Source of the DNA: Streptomyces sp. NBC_00775
GTDB taxonomy: Bacteria > Actinomycetota > Actinomycetes > Streptomycetales > Streptomycetaceae
Length of the DNA stretch: 64,000 bases
Direction of reading: 5' to 3'
Assembly (NCBI RefSeq): GCF_036347135.1
Contig: NZ_CP108938.1
Span: 7,006,001 to 7,070,000, forward strand
A model generated the notes under the pieces. The model made no database searches and had not been told where the DNA came from. It saw only the letters and a list, made by a program, of their open reading frames with translations. Positions 9,828 to 19,332 of this stretch are shown here, piece after piece. Numbering within the stretch: the stretch's first letter is position 1; every line of letters starts with the position of its first letter. The position numbers and the translations under genes are program-made.

Positions 9828-11174
9828 CTACTTCTTTACACGAACAGTCTTTGTGGACCGCGTTTCGAGGGTCATCTCGTCAGCCTCTGCGACCCTCGCC
9901 TTCAATCTGACAGTACCTGCCGCGGCGTCGACCACGTCCACCACCTTCGCAAGCAGTTTCGCAGTATCGGCGTTGCCGGAGGCGCTGGCGAGCTGAACGG
10001 CGCGTCCCAGCTTGGCTGTTGCTCCATCGACATCACCCGATTTGCGGAGATCCAGGCCCTGTTGGATGACTTGCGCCAGTTCCGCCTGACCTGTGTAGTG
10101 CGCGACCTGCGGGTTGATCGAGGTCGAGGCCGCCATGTCATCGGTCCACACCGCCCGTACGAGGCCCTGCGCGCCGAGGTTCTGCACGCTCCCGTCCCCC
10201 TGCGGGATCACCAGCGAGACCCGGCCGGCCAGCATCTCGCGGCCGACCTCGGCCGAGGGGACCTCGACGCACACGTGGTAGTCACGGGACTCGTCGCCCC
10301 AGGAACCGGTGGGGTAGTCGCCGGCGCGCGGGCCCGCCTCGGTGCGACGGTCGGTCAACTCCTCGACCGTGGGGGCCACTTGCTTGACGAACTTGATCGC
10401 CGTGCCGACCGGCGTCCACAGCCGGAGGGAGACGTCCGCGACCTCCTTGCCCATGGCCGTCTCCATCATCTGCGTGAAGTCGGCGGACAGGGCGGCCGGA
10501 TCGGCGACGATGTCGGCGGTGCCGAGCAGCGCCGAGGCGATCCCGGTGACCTCCTTGACCTCCCAGTCGGTGCCCACTCCACGCGCGTCACAGGTGAACC
10601 GTCCGGCACAGGAGTCGAGCGCCGCCTTCAGGTCCTCCGGCGACTCGTGTTCGTTGCGGCCGTCGGTGAGCAGGATGCCGTGCCGGATCGATACGTCCGC
10701 CGAGGACAGCAGCCGGTCGGCGAGGCGCAGCCAGGTGCCGATCGCCGTACCGCCGCCCGCGCTCAGCTTGCGCAGCGCCTGCTTGGCCTGGTCGCGGGTG
10801 GCCGCGTCGGCGACCGCGAGCCGTCCGTTGCCCGGGTAGACCTCCTTGGCGATGTGCGTGCCGCCGATGACCGCGAAGTGCACACCGTCGCGCAGGGCGT
10901 CGATCGCGGCGGCCGTCGCGTCACGCGCGCCCCGCATCTTGGTCGGCGGGTAGTCCATCGAACCCGAGCAGTCGACCATGATCGCCACGGCCGCGTCGGG
11001 GCCCTGGCCCGCCGTGTACAGATGCGGCGCTCCGACCGCGCTTCCGACGGTGCCGCCGCCGGTCGCGCTCACCGTGATGATCGCGTTGACCTCGCGGCCA
11101 CCCTCGTGCAGGTACTCGTTCTGGTACACGTCGACCGAGAACTGCGGCACGTTCGACTTCGAGAAATTGGCCAT
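9828..11174 (-). CDS. von Willebrand factor A (vWA) domain protein
   Basis: 448 residues, no signal peptide. A central vWA domain begins at about residue 60, with an intact MIDAS motif DCSGSMDYP and the later metal ligand region LLTDGRNEH. The C-terminal third is mixed alpha/beta and ends in basic residues. Such proteins scaffold metal-dependent protein contacts. vWA, PP2C and kinase genes linked together are known from the TerY-P type signalling triads. Here the gene lies between PP2C (gap 117 bp) and FHA genes, so I infer a partner in one phospho-signalling complex. The start ATG has a purine-rich GAAGAAGG just upstream. Confidence 0.9.
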   Translation of the reverse strand: MANFSKSNVPQFSVDVYQNEYLHEGGREVNAIITVSATGGGTVGSAVGAPHLYTAGQGPDAAVAIMVDCSGSMDYPPTKMRGARDATAAAIDALRDGVHFAVIGGTHIAKEVYPGNGRLAVADAATRDQAKQALRKLSAGGGTAIGTWLRLADRLLSSADVSIRHGILLTDGRNEHESPEDLKAALDSCAGRFTCDARGVGTDWEVKEVTGIASALLGTADIVADPAALSADFTQMMETAMGKEVADVSLRLWTPVGTAIKFVKQVAPTVEELTDRRTEAGPRAGDYPTGSWGDESRDYHVCVEVPSAEVGREMLAGRVSLVIPQGDGSVQNLGAQGLVRAVWTDDMAASTSINPQVAHYTGQAELAQVIQQGLDLRKSGDVDGATAKLGRAVQLASASGNADTAKLLAKVVDVVDAAAGTVRLKARVAEADEMTLETRSTKTVRVKK

Positions 11175-11291
11175 GCCTTCTTCGTCCCCCTCAAGGCCTC
11201 CGGTACTGGCGGAGGTGATGACTGTATGCGGACCGGTCCCCTCCGGTCCGAGGCCGACGCCTTTTTCGCCGGTCTTGCGGTTTTCGCGGCC

Positions 11292-12722
11292 TCAGGCCGA
11301 TCCTGCCCCCTGAGGCGGGGCGGGGAACGGGACGACGGCCACTGTTACGTTGTCGTGGCCCCCGCCGTCCAGGGCGTGACCGACCAGGACCTGGGCGCTG
11401 TGCAGCGGCCGCTCGGCGGCGTCGAGGGGTACGACCTCGGCCATCTCCTCGGCAGCCTCCGCGTAGTTCCACAGCCCGTCGGTGCACACCACCACTACAC
11501 CCGGCCGGTCCGGCTTGAAGGAAGCGGTGTGCGGCTCCAGTTCGTACGCGTCCGCGCCGAGCCAGCCCGTGATGGCGTGGGCGCGCTCGTCGGCGTACGC
11601 CTCCGCCTCGTTCATCAGGCCCGCGGCGACCATCTGCGCGGCCCACGAGTCGTCCTCCGTGAGCCGGGCCGGCAGCGAACTCCGGTCGACGGGAACCCAG
11701 TAGGCGCGGCTGTCGCCGACCCAGCCGACGATCAGCAGGGTGGGCGTGACGACGGAGCCGACGATGGTGCAGGCGGGCGCGTTCACATGCGGTGCGTGCT
11801 CACCCTGCGCGGTGGACGCGTCGGCCAGCGCGTTGACGGCCTCCGCGGCCGCGACGATCGCGTCGTGCATGGCCTGCTGCGGATGCGTGCCCAGCGGCAG
11901 CGCCTCCAGCAGCGCCTCGCCCGCCGCGCGGGACGCGGCGAGCGAGGCCTCGTCCGGGCGGGTCGCCGAGGAGACGCCGTCGCAGACGATCGCGACGACC
12001 GCGGGCGAGCCGTCGGGCAGCGCGGTCGAGGAGATCGCGAACGCGTCCTCGTTGCGGTGGTGCCGCAGCCCCCGGTCGCTGACCGCGGCGACCGCACCCA
12101 ACTCCTGCTCCATATGATCCCGTTCGCGCGGCTGTGCGTGCCCGCAGTTCTCGCAGTAGCCGTCGCTGTCGACCTGGCCCGAACGGCAGGCGACGCACAG
12201 CTTGGTGCCCGCGGGGGGCGTGCCGAGATCGGCGGTGCGAGGGTCGGCGGGGGTCTCCGCCGCGGGCCCGGCAGGGGACCCGGGCGCGGGTCCGACGGCG
12301 GGCCCGGCGGCGGGCTCGGCGGCGGGCTCGGCCGCCGGGGGAGCCAGCGGGTACTCGTCGGGCTGCGCGGGCCGGTCGAACCGTACGCCCGCGGGCTCCC
12401 TGTGCGGGTGCGCCGACTCGGGGTGCGGGTGCGGGAGTTCGGAACCGCCCGAGTCGGCGCCCCGGATGTCCATGGCGCGGTGCAGGGGCGCGGGCGTGTC
12501 GGAGCTGTCCACCTCCGGCGCGAGGGGCCAGTCGACGGACGCGACGGCCGAAGGGGGCCGCGGTGAGCTGCCGTTCATGGTGATCGTGGGGTTGTCCACC
12601 GGCGGTGCGGGCACCGCCGACAGGTCGTAGCCGCACGCACCGCAGAAACGGTCACCCGCCTCCAGTGGCTCTTCGCAACTGGGGCACCGTGAAAGGGCCG
12701 TCGGCTGGGGCATCTGGGACAT
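11292..12722 (-). CDS. PP2C-type serine/threonine phosphatase with N-terminal zinc ribbons
   Basis: 476 residues. The first 35 residues hold a Cys4 ribbon (CPSCEE...CGACG), then an acidic Pro/Ala linker and a second ribbon (CVACRSG...CENCG). The PP2C domain follows from about residue 230, with metal-binding aspartates in SDRGLRHHRNEDAF, IVCDGVSS, VVCTDGLWNYA and GGHDNVTVAVV, so it should be active. The ATG at 12722 follows the pknG stop by 3 nt, which implies translational coupling; a TTG directly before it is less likely. Known role of the family: dephosphorylation of Ser/Thr kinases and their targets. I infer that it opposes the PknG-like kinase. Confidence 0.93.
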   Translation of the reverse strand: MSQMPQPTALSRCPSCEEPLEAGDRFCGACGYDLSAVPAPPVDNPTITMNGSSPRPPSAVASVDWPLAPEVDSSDTPAPLHRAMDIRGADSGGSELPHPHPESAHPHREPAGVRFDRPAQPDEYPLAPPAAEPAAEPAAGPAVGPAPGSPAGPAAETPADPRTADLGTPPAGTKLCVACRSGQVDSDGYCENCGHAQPRERDHMEQELGAVAAVSDRGLRHHRNEDAFAISSTALPDGSPAVVAIVCDGVSSATRPDEASLAASRAAGEALLEALPLGTHPQQAMHDAIVAAAEAVNALADASTAQGEHAPHVNAPACTIVGSVVTPTLLIVGWVGDSRAYWVPVDRSSLPARLTEDDSWAAQMVAAGLMNEAEAYADERAHAITGWLGADAYELEPHTASFKPDRPGVVVVCTDGLWNYAEAAEEMAEVVPLDAAERPLHSAQVLVGHALDGGGHDNVTVAVVPFPAPPQGAGSA

Positions 12723-12725
12723 CAA

Positions 12726-15281
12726 TCACACCCACGTCCGGGGGCGGTAACGATTGGCACGTTCCACCAGGTCGATCCTCTCCTCGCCGCCCTGCGCGAG
12801 CCGGGCCAGCGTCCGGTACGAACGCTCCAGTCCGAAGCGGAGGCCGCGTTCGTCCAGCGCGCTGCCGAGCAGCACACGTCCGCCTCCGGAAGCCGGAGCG
12901 GAACCCTGGCTACCGGAGAGTACCCAGTCCAGCGCGCAGCCAAGGACTTCCGTCGACAACTGCTCGCGCCGGACCGCGTCGAGACCGTACCCGTCCAGCG
13001 CCTCGACCTGGCCCGCCGCCGCGGTCAGGTCGTCCAGGAACGCGGCGGCCGCCGCCTCCTCGGCCATCCGCTGACGCAGCCGCGCCCGGACGGCCGCGAC
13101 CCGAGCCGCCGTGTAGTGGATCGAGGCTTCCGGTACGGATTCCAGGGTGCGTACGGCGCCACGGCGGTCGCCCGCCGCGAGCTGCACGCGGGCCAGGCCG
13201 AACGCCGAACTCACATAGCTGGGGTCGGTCGTCCACACCAGGCGGTAGTACTCGGCGGCGTTGTCCAGCTGCCCGAGCACCTCCGCGCACAGGCCGAGGG
13301 CCAGCTTGGGCGAGGGCTCGCCGGGGAACGCGTCGTAGACCGCGTCGAAGGACAGCGCCGCGATCTCGTGCTCCCCGGTGCCGAGGGCCACGACACCCCG
13401 GTACCAGACCACCCGCCAGTCGTCCGGGTGATCGCCCTCCAGCGACTCGATGGACCGGGCCGCGCTGTTCAGCTCACCCATCTCCAGACGGGCCCGCAGC
13501 TCGCGCAGCCGCAGCTCCAGCGAGCCGGTGGGCGCCGCGTGCAGCGCCGTGATCAGCTCCCCGGGCGCGGAGGTCATGAGCCCCGCGAGGAAGCCGGCGT
13601 TGGGGTCCCCCGGGTCCACCCGGGGGATGGGCAGCGCGAGCGCCGTGGCGGCGGCCTGAACGGGCTTGACCAGAGTGACCGGAGAGGCCGGAGCGGTCGC
13701 CGGGGGGAGAGCGGGCGTCCCGTTCGTCCCGGCCGTCAGCCGGGGCGCGCCCTTCTTCCCGCGTACGGGCACCACCCGCGCCCCCAGCCGCGACACGTCC
13801 CCGGCCGCCTTGCCGAACAACTCCGTGTCCGTGACCTTGAGTTCGGGCCCGAACAGGGTCGACAGGGCCGGACGCGCCCGCCCGGTCTGGAGCGAGACGA
13901 CCTCGCGCAGGACGCCGGTCAGCTGCTCCGCCATCTCCTGCGCGGAGGAGAACCGGCGGGCCGGGTCCGGGTCGGTGGCGCGGACGAGGAGCCGGTAGAA
14001 GGACTCGTACGTCCGGAAGACCTCGATGTTGTCCGGGTCGGGCAGGGAGTCCACGAAGACGTTCGTGTAGCCCTGGAAGTCGAAGGTCAGCACGGCGAGG
14101 GTGCGGGCGACCGTGTAGAGGTCGGAGGCGACGGAGGGGCCGACCTCGGCCACCTCGGGCGCCTGGTAGCCCACCGTGCCGTAGATGGCCGACTCGTCGT
14201 CGTCCATCCTGCGCACCGCGCCCATGTCGATCAGCTTGAGCTGGTCCTCGGTCTGGATCGCGTTGTCGACCTTGAAGTCGCAGTACAGGAGGTTGCGGCT
14301 GTGCAGATGCCCGAGCGCCTCCAGGGCCTCGATGCCGTACGCGCAGGCCTGCTCCACCGGCAGCGGATCGCGCTTCCCGTCCACCGTGCGGCGGCCGTTG
14401 GCGATCTCCTTCAGCGACTTGCCGCCGACGTACTCCATGACGATGTACCCGTCCAGCGATCCCGTCCGCTGGTCGAGGTGCTCGACGAAGTTGTAGATCC
14501 GCACGATGTTCGCGTGCTCGATCTCCGCGAGGAAGCGCCGCTCGGAGATCGCCGCCGCCATCGCGTCCTGGTCACCCGTGTCGAGAAGGCCCTTGAGGAC
14601 CACCCAGCGGTCGGAGACCGCGCGGTCGACGGCGAGATAGACCCAGCCGAGCCCGCCGTGCGCGAGACAGCCCACGACCTCGTACTGGCCGTGCACGATG
14701 TCGGCCGCGTGCAGCTTCGGCACGAACGAGTACGGGTGGCCGCACTTGGTGCAGAACCCCTCGGTGCGCCCGCCCTTCTCACCGCGCGAACGCCCCACCG
14801 GCGCCCCGCAGTCGGAGCGCGAGCAGAACCGCTTGCGCTCGGGCACCTCCGGGTTCTCCAGGACCATCGCGCGCGGGTCGGGCCGCGGCACGTCCGGGAC
14901 CTCGACGAGGCCGACGCCCAGCCGGCCCCGGCTGGAGGATCCGGCCGTCGAACCGGAGCTGCGGACGGACACCGAGCGGCCCGTCGTCTTCCCCGACAGC
15001 GACAGCGAGCGCGACAGACGCCCGGAGACCGAGCGCCGCGACTGCGAGGACCGCGACGACGAACGCGAGCTGGCGCGCGAACCGCTCCGCGCACTACTGC
15101 TGTTGGAGCCGCGCGAGCTCCTGCCGCCCGCCGTGATCCCGGTCATGGGCGAGCCCACCGAGCCGTTCGCCGAGACGACCGGGGCCAGACCGCACGTGTC
15201 GCAGTACAGCTCGCCGCCGCCCACGTCCTCGTACGACCCCGAGCAACCGGGCCGCTGGCACTTCTGCCCCTGCTGACTCAC
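12726..15281 (-). CDS. pknG: PknG-type serine/threonine protein kinase
   Basis: 851 residues from the GTG at 15281, which has GAGAGGGG 7 nt upstream. Domain order: a first zinc ribbon (CQRPGC...CDTCG); a Ser/Arg-rich tract at about residues 45-125; a second rubredoxin-like Cys pair set (CSRSDCG...CTKCGHPYSF); a kinase domain with glycine loop LAHGGLGWVY, lysine in VVLKGLL, catalytic CDFKVDN and metal motif LIDMGAV; then an all-helical TPR-like C-terminal half. This is the PknG architecture: soluble, without a membrane anchor, rubredoxin-gated. Mycobacterial PknG controls glutamate metabolism through FHA proteins. Here it is fourth gene of a GlnX-GlnH operon, matching that pathway. Confidence 0.96.
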   Translation of the reverse strand: MSQQGQKCQRPGCSGSYEDVGGGELYCDTCGLAPVVSANGSVGSPMTGITAGGRSSRGSNSSSARSGSRASSRSSSRSSQSRRSVSGRLSRSLSLSGKTTGRSVSVRSSGSTAGSSSRGRLGVGLVEVPDVPRPDPRAMVLENPEVPERKRFCSRSDCGAPVGRSRGEKGGRTEGFCTKCGHPYSFVPKLHAADIVHGQYEVVGCLAHGGLGWVYLAVDRAVSDRWVVLKGLLDTGDQDAMAAAISERRFLAEIEHANIVRIYNFVEHLDQRTGSLDGYIVMEYVGGKSLKEIANGRRTVDGKRDPLPVEQACAYGIEALEALGHLHSRNLLYCDFKVDNAIQTEDQLKLIDMGAVRRMDDDESAIYGTVGYQAPEVAEVGPSVASDLYTVARTLAVLTFDFQGYTNVFVDSLPDPDNIEVFRTYESFYRLLVRATDPDPARRFSSAQEMAEQLTGVLREVVSLQTGRARPALSTLFGPELKVTDTELFGKAAGDVSRLGARVVPVRGKKGAPRLTAGTNGTPALPPATAPASPVTLVKPVQAAATALALPIPRVDPGDPNAGFLAGLMTSAPGELITALHAAPTGSLELRLRELRARLEMGELNSAARSIESLEGDHPDDWRVVWYRGVVALGTGEHEIAALSFDAVYDAFPGEPSPKLALGLCAEVLGQLDNAAEYYRLVWTTDPSYVSSAFGLARVQLAAGDRRGAVRTLESVPEASIHYTAARVAAVRARLRQRMAEEAAAAAFLDDLTAAAGQVEALDGYGLDAVRREQLSTEVLGCALDWVLSGSQGSAPASGGGRVLLGSALDERGLRFGLERSYRTLARLAQGGEERIDLVERANRYRPRTWV

Positions 15282-15300
15282 GCTGCATCCCCTCTCACGC

Positions 15301-16656
15301 TCACGCGCTGGGCCCCCTCCGGTCCATCCGGTCGATCCCGTCGACCCGGTCACTGGGCCCGCTGCCCTGCTCGGGCACCCGCGGGCTCAACGCGTCGGCG
15401 GCCGCCCGCTGGTAGCGCAGCACCGCCTCCTCCGCGACCCGCAGATCGCAGGGCGCGCTCCACAGCATGCGGCGCGCCGCGTCGTAGCGCTCGATGAGGA
15501 ACGGGTCCTCGGCGAAGCCGTGCCGGGCGACCTTCGCCTTGTACGCGTCGAGGCGGCCGCGCAGCTCCGCACGGACCGCCAGCGGTGCGGTGACCGCGGT
15601 CAACGACTCGCGGGCCCGCAGGAGTTCGTCCTCCGCCTTCTCCTCCAGTGACTCAAGGAGCGGCGAGAGACGGTGCCACTGGGCGTGTCTGCGGTACTCG
15701 GCGGCCGTCGCCAGCTGCTCCTGCAACGCGGTCGGCGGACCGCTCACGGCCGGCACCTCCGACGCGGCGATCTTCGCGAGCACCTCACCGCGGGCGCTGC
15801 GCGCCTCGGCGAGTGTGCGGTCCGCGCGGCTGAGGGTGTCCCGCAGCTTCACGAGCCGTGCCTCCGCGTCCTGCCGGACGGTGAGCACCGCGTCGATCTC
15901 CCGGCGCACCTCCTCCAGGGCGCGCGCCTCGCGGTCGTACGTCGTCGTGTCCGGGCGTCCGCCGCCAGGGGCCGAACTCCCTTGCGCGGACACCCAGAAG
16001 GCCAGCGGATCGGAGACGACACGCTCACGCAGGGTGGTCAGCGTCCGGGTGATCCGCTCCAGGTCGTCGCCCGAAGGGTGCTCGCCGGGGCGCACGCCCA
16101 CGGAGTGCGCGAGCTGGCGGGTGCGCTGGAGCTCCGCGGCCAGTAAATCGATCCTGGCGGGCAGCGCGGACCACACGGCGTCGGAGGCGACGACCATGTC
16201 GAGCGACGACGCGTACAGCGCGTTCATCCGTTCCACCAGCGCGGCCAGCGAGAACCGCTCGCTGAGCTTGCTGCTGCCGGCGAGTGTCGGCGCGTTCGCC
16301 GTGGCGGTGGCGCTGCCCGCGACCGTGACGCTCTCGCCGCGCAGCAGCTCGGTCAGCTCGGACAGGTCCTCGCGGCTCGACCAGCGTCTGCGGGAGCGGA
16401 TCTCACGGGCGGAGCGCAGCGCGTCCGTGTACGCGTCGAAGTACGCCCACAGCAAGGTGATCGACGCCTCCGCGGCCGTCCAGCGCTCCTTGGTGGTGCC
16501 GGTGAGCTCGGCGCCTTCCAGGAGCCTGCGGCCCGCGTGGTCCTGCAGGGCGAGGAGCGAGGTCTCGATGGCCTCGTGCTCCGCGCCGAGCCGCGCCAGC
16601 GCACGGTCCACCTCGTCCCGGTCCATCACCGGCCCGGGGGGTCCCGTGACGCCCAT
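15301..16656 (-). CDS. coiled-coil protein of unknown function in the pknG operon
   Basis: 451 residues, almost wholly predicted helix, with heptad-like stretches such as LERITRTLTTLRERV and AEARLVKLRDTLSRADRTLAEA, no signal peptide and no membrane segment. I do not recognise a named domain. A good ribosome site (GAGAGGTG) precedes the ATG at 16656. It lies between glnH (gap 78 bp) and pknG (gap 19 bp). The position suggests a cytoplasmic adaptor or regulator of the kinase module, an inference from context only. The last 20 residues are repetitive Arg/Asp/Ser. Confidence 0.85.
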   Translation of the reverse strand: MGVTGPPGPVMDRDEVDRALARLGAEHEAIETSLLALQDHAGRRLLEGAELTGTTKERWTAAEASITLLWAYFDAYTDALRSAREIRSRRRWSSREDLSELTELLRGESVTVAGSATATANAPTLAGSSKLSERFSLAALVERMNALYASSLDMVVASDAVWSALPARIDLLAAELQRTRQLAHSVGVRPGEHPSGDDLERITRTLTTLRERVVSDPLAFWVSAQGSSAPGGGRPDTTTYDREARALEEVRREIDAVLTVRQDAEARLVKLRDTLSRADRTLAEARSARGEVLAKIAASEVPAVSGPPTALQEQLATAAEYRRHAQWHRLSPLLESLEEKAEDELLRARESLTAVTAPLAVRAELRGRLDAYKAKVARHGFAEDPFLIERYDAARRMLWSAPCDLRVAEEAVLRYQRAAADALSPRVPEQGSGPSDRVDGIDRMDRRGPSA

Positions 16657-16734
16657 CGATCACCTCTCGTTCTCGTTCGTTCCCTGTGCGCGTTCTGTGT
16701 GCGCCCGGGCAACTCTCCAGTGGTATCAGGTTGG

Positions 16735-17757
16735 TTACTTGTACTGGGCGGCGGGCGGGTTCTTCGACGGGGAGTCCGCCCCGAGAGTCGGGGCGAGCCA
16801 TTTGTCGTACGACGTCCGCCAGCCGCTCTTGAGGTAGTCCGCGAGGACCTGGTTGACCCGGCGTACCAGATCGTTGGAGCCCCGTTTCATCGCCACGCCG
16901 TAGTACTCGGTGGTGAAGGTGTGGCCCTTGAGCGCGACCGTGGGGTCCTGCGCGGCCTGGCTCGCGGCGAGCGCGCCGTCGGTCACCACCGCGTCGACCT
17001 CGCCGAGCTGGAGCCGCACCAGGCAGTCGAGCTGGTTGGGCACCGTGGTGGAGATGTCGGCGGAGGAGACGAGCTCGCCCGCCTTCTGGTCGGCGTCCAG
17101 CTTGTCGTGCGCGGTGGAGCCCGCCGCCGAGCAGATCTTCTTCTTCGCCAGCGACTTGTTGTACCCCGTGATGTCGGATGTCGTCGGGGCGAGGACCTGC
17201 TGGCCGGTCACGAAGTAGGGGGCGGAGAACGCGACCAGGTCCAGCCGTTCGCAGGTGATCGTCATGGTGCGGACCACCATGTCGACCTGGCCGCTCTGGA
17301 TCGCCGGGATGCGCTGGTTGGTGGGGATGGCGTGGAACCGGACGCGGTCCGGATCGCCGAGGATCTGGTTCGCGATCTCGTGCACGAGATCGATGTCGAA
17401 GCCCTCCAGATCGCTGCCCTTCTTGGGGTCCTTCGGGTTCGGGTTGCGATAGCCCCAGCGGTAGCTGTTCTGGTCGACGCCCACCGACAGATAGCCGCGC
17501 TTCTTGATGGCCGTGATCGTGTCGCCGCTCTCGTCACTGGAGGGGGACAGGCTCTGGTCCTGTGGGTCGGTGCATTCGGCGGCCTTCGCCTGGGTGCCCC
17601 GGGCCACGCCCTGCCCGCCGATGCCCGTGCTGCCGTCCCCGTGCGCGCTGCTCAGCGGCAGCAGCAGCGCGAAGACCACGGCGAGGGCGCAGGCGACGGC
17701 CATCGCGCCCACGCCTCCCCAGCCCTTCAGGCTCGCCCTCAGGCGTCGTGCCGTCAT
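16735..17757 (-). CDS. glnH: GlnH-like amino-acid-binding protein
   Basis: 340 residues from the ATG at 17757, which has GAGAGGGGGA 6 nt upstream. An in-frame GTG at 17775 overlaps the upstream stop and is less likely. One hydrophobic segment at about residues 14-36 could be a signal peptide or an N-terminal anchor; no lipobox cysteine follows it directly. The rest is a family 3 solute-binding fold: YLSVGVDQNSYRWGYR, LEGFDIDLVHEIA, VDMVVRTMTITCERLDLVAFS. These bind acidic or polar amino acids. No transporter permease or ATPase lies nearby; the neighbours are GlnX-like and PknG-like genes, so sensing rather than import is inferred. Confidence 0.92.
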   Translation of the reverse strand: MTARRLRASLKGWGGVGAMAVACALAVVFALLLPLSSAHGDGSTGIGGQGVARGTQAKAAECTDPQDQSLSPSSDESGDTITAIKKRGYLSVGVDQNSYRWGYRNPNPKDPKKGSDLEGFDIDLVHEIANQILGDPDRVRFHAIPTNQRIPAIQSGQVDMVVRTMTITCERLDLVAFSAPYFVTGQQVLAPTTSDITGYNKSLAKKKICSAAGSTAHDKLDADQKAGELVSSADISTTVPNQLDCLVRLQLGEVDAVVTDGALAASQAAQDPTVALKGHTFTTEYYGVAMKRGSNDLVRRVNQVLADYLKSGWRTSYDKWLAPTLGADSPSKNPPAAQYK

Positions 17758-17771
17758 TGCCGCTCCCCCTC

Positions 17772-19229
17772 TCACCGGTACTCCGAAAGCCTGCGTCCGA
17801 TGCCGAGGAGCGCGCCCGCCGCCGCGAGCACCGCGAGGATCGCCGCGCCCACCGGGAGGCCGGTCATCGCGTCCAGACCGTCACCCGCCGCCTGCTTGAA
17901 CTCGTTCTCCTCGTGCGTCAGCGCGATCGCCAGGTTCTTGTCGACGCCGTCGAAGCACTCGCCGGTCGGCGGGTTCTTGGGGTCACCGCCGATGACAAGC
18001 TCCAGCGCGTCCTGGTACTCGCCGTCCTCGTTGGCCTTGCTGGCGGCCTTGTGCCGCGACTTCCAGACCTTCATGTTGCCGGTCGCGGCCTTGACCGGCT
18101 GCGCGCCCGCCTGGTCGTCGGAGAGGTCCGCCGCCGCGGCCAGGTTCTTGGTGAGGCTCTTCATGTCCTCACCGAAGTCGTAGTCGTACTGGTCCACGGT
18201 GGTCTTGTCGGCCAGTGTCTTGGTCGCGGCGCCGCGGCTGACCAGCGTCAGGTTTTCGTTGCCCCGCGCCTTGAGGGAGGCGATCCGGGCGTCGTGCAGC
18301 ACGTTCAGCGAGCGGACGCCGTGGTCGTACGACTCGTTGAGCCCGGCCCGCGCGACACTGTGCCCGACGACGAGCCACAGCAGGACGACGGCGGAGGCGG
18401 CGGAGGCGGCCAGCATGCCATGGTTCAACACCCGGTTTGTACGCTGGTAGTTGCGCCGCTGGGCCCAGACGAGGCCGCCGAGTGCGAGCACGCCGAGGCC
18501 GATGGCGGCCCACGGGTAGGGCTTCGCGTCGGCGTAGTCGGCGTTCAGCCGCTGGTTCTCCCGCTGGTAGAGATCCTGGGCCTTCGGGAGCATCTCCTGC
18601 TGCATCTTGTCGTCCGCGTACCGCAGATACGCGCCTCCGAGCGGGAAGCCCTGCCGGTTGTTGGCGCGGGCCCGCTCGACAAGGCCCTTGTACTCGGGCA
18701 GCAGTTTGTTCAGGTCGGAGATGGTCTTCGCCGAGGGGGAGCCCGGGTCCGAGCTGTTGGCGGCGGTGATCAGCTTCGCGGCCGCCGTCCTGATGTCCAG
18801 CTCGTACCGGTCGCGGGAGGCCTTCGTCTCCTGGCCGCCCGCGAGGAAGCCGCTGGACGCCGCGGTGTTCGCGTCCGCGAGGGAGCGGTATATGTCCGCC
18901 GCGCTCGCGCTCAGCGGCTGGCTGCGGTGCAGCACGTCGTCCGCGGCGGTCGAACGCTCCGTCATCTGCCAGGCGGTGACCGTGCCGAAGGCGACGACCA
19001 GGAGGGCGAGGACGGCGCCGATGATGCGCAGCCGGCCCGGTTCCGTCGTGGCGGCGGTGCGCAGGCGGTCGACGCCCTCCGCCCATGCCGTGCGGCGTTC
19101 GGGCGTGGCGTCGGGGGCCGGGGCGGCGCCCTGCGGCGCGGTCGGCCCCGACTGCGGTGGCACGGCCGGCATCGTGGGCGCGCCGGCCGGTCCCGGTGGC
19201 GCCGCACTGCCCTTCGGCGGGTATGTCAC
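17772..19229 (-). CDS. glnX: GlnX-like four-helix membrane sensor protein
   Basis: 485 residues from a GTG at 19229 (VTYPPKGSAAPP), with GGGAGGT just upstream. After a Pro-rich cytoplasmic N-terminus come four membrane helices: about residues 68-88, 255-272, 285-308 and 455-478. Two helical extracytoplasmic domains lie between helices 1-2 and 3-4. This layout, next to glnH and pknG, matches mycobacterial GlnX, which relays GlnH-bound aspartate or glutamate to PknG. It is the first gene of the seven-gene operon; glnH starts 14 nt after its stop. The identity rests on topology and synteny, not on catalytic motifs. Confidence 0.87.
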   Translation of the reverse strand: MTYPPKGSAAPPGPAGAPTMPAVPPQSGPTAPQGAAPAPDATPERRTAWAEGVDRLRTAATTEPGRLRIIGAVLALLVVAFGTVTAWQMTERSTAADDVLHRSQPLSASAADIYRSLADANTAASSGFLAGGQETKASRDRYELDIRTAAAKLITAANSSDPGSPSAKTISDLNKLLPEYKGLVERARANNRQGFPLGGAYLRYADDKMQQEMLPKAQDLYQRENQRLNADYADAKPYPWAAIGLGVLALGGLVWAQRRNYQRTNRVLNHGMLAASAASAVVLLWLVVGHSVARAGLNESYDHGVRSLNVLHDARIASLKARGNENLTLVSRGAATKTLADKTTVDQYDYDFGEDMKSLTKNLAAAADLSDDQAGAQPVKAATGNMKVWKSRHKAASKANEDGEYQDALELVIGGDPKNPPTGECFDGVDKNLAIALTHEENEFKQAAGDGLDAMTGLPVGAAILAVLAAAGALLGIGRRLSEYR

Positions 19230-19332
19230 TTGACCTCCCCCATGGTCATCCGTAGCTCCACTCCGCCCCGTGCGCGGGCACACGGACAGCGGACAGAGGC
19301 GTACGGCCGCAAGTATCGCCGCCGGGACTGAC

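Noticed and set aside
13116..15497. 793-codon plus-strand frame opposite pknG
   Set aside because: Shadow of the kinase gene; composition dominated by Arg, Gly, Val and His.
16735..17757. GlnH-like protein as part of an ABC amino-acid importer
   Set aside because: No permease or ATPase gene adjoins it; the neighbours are GlnX- and PknG-like genes, so sensing is more likely.
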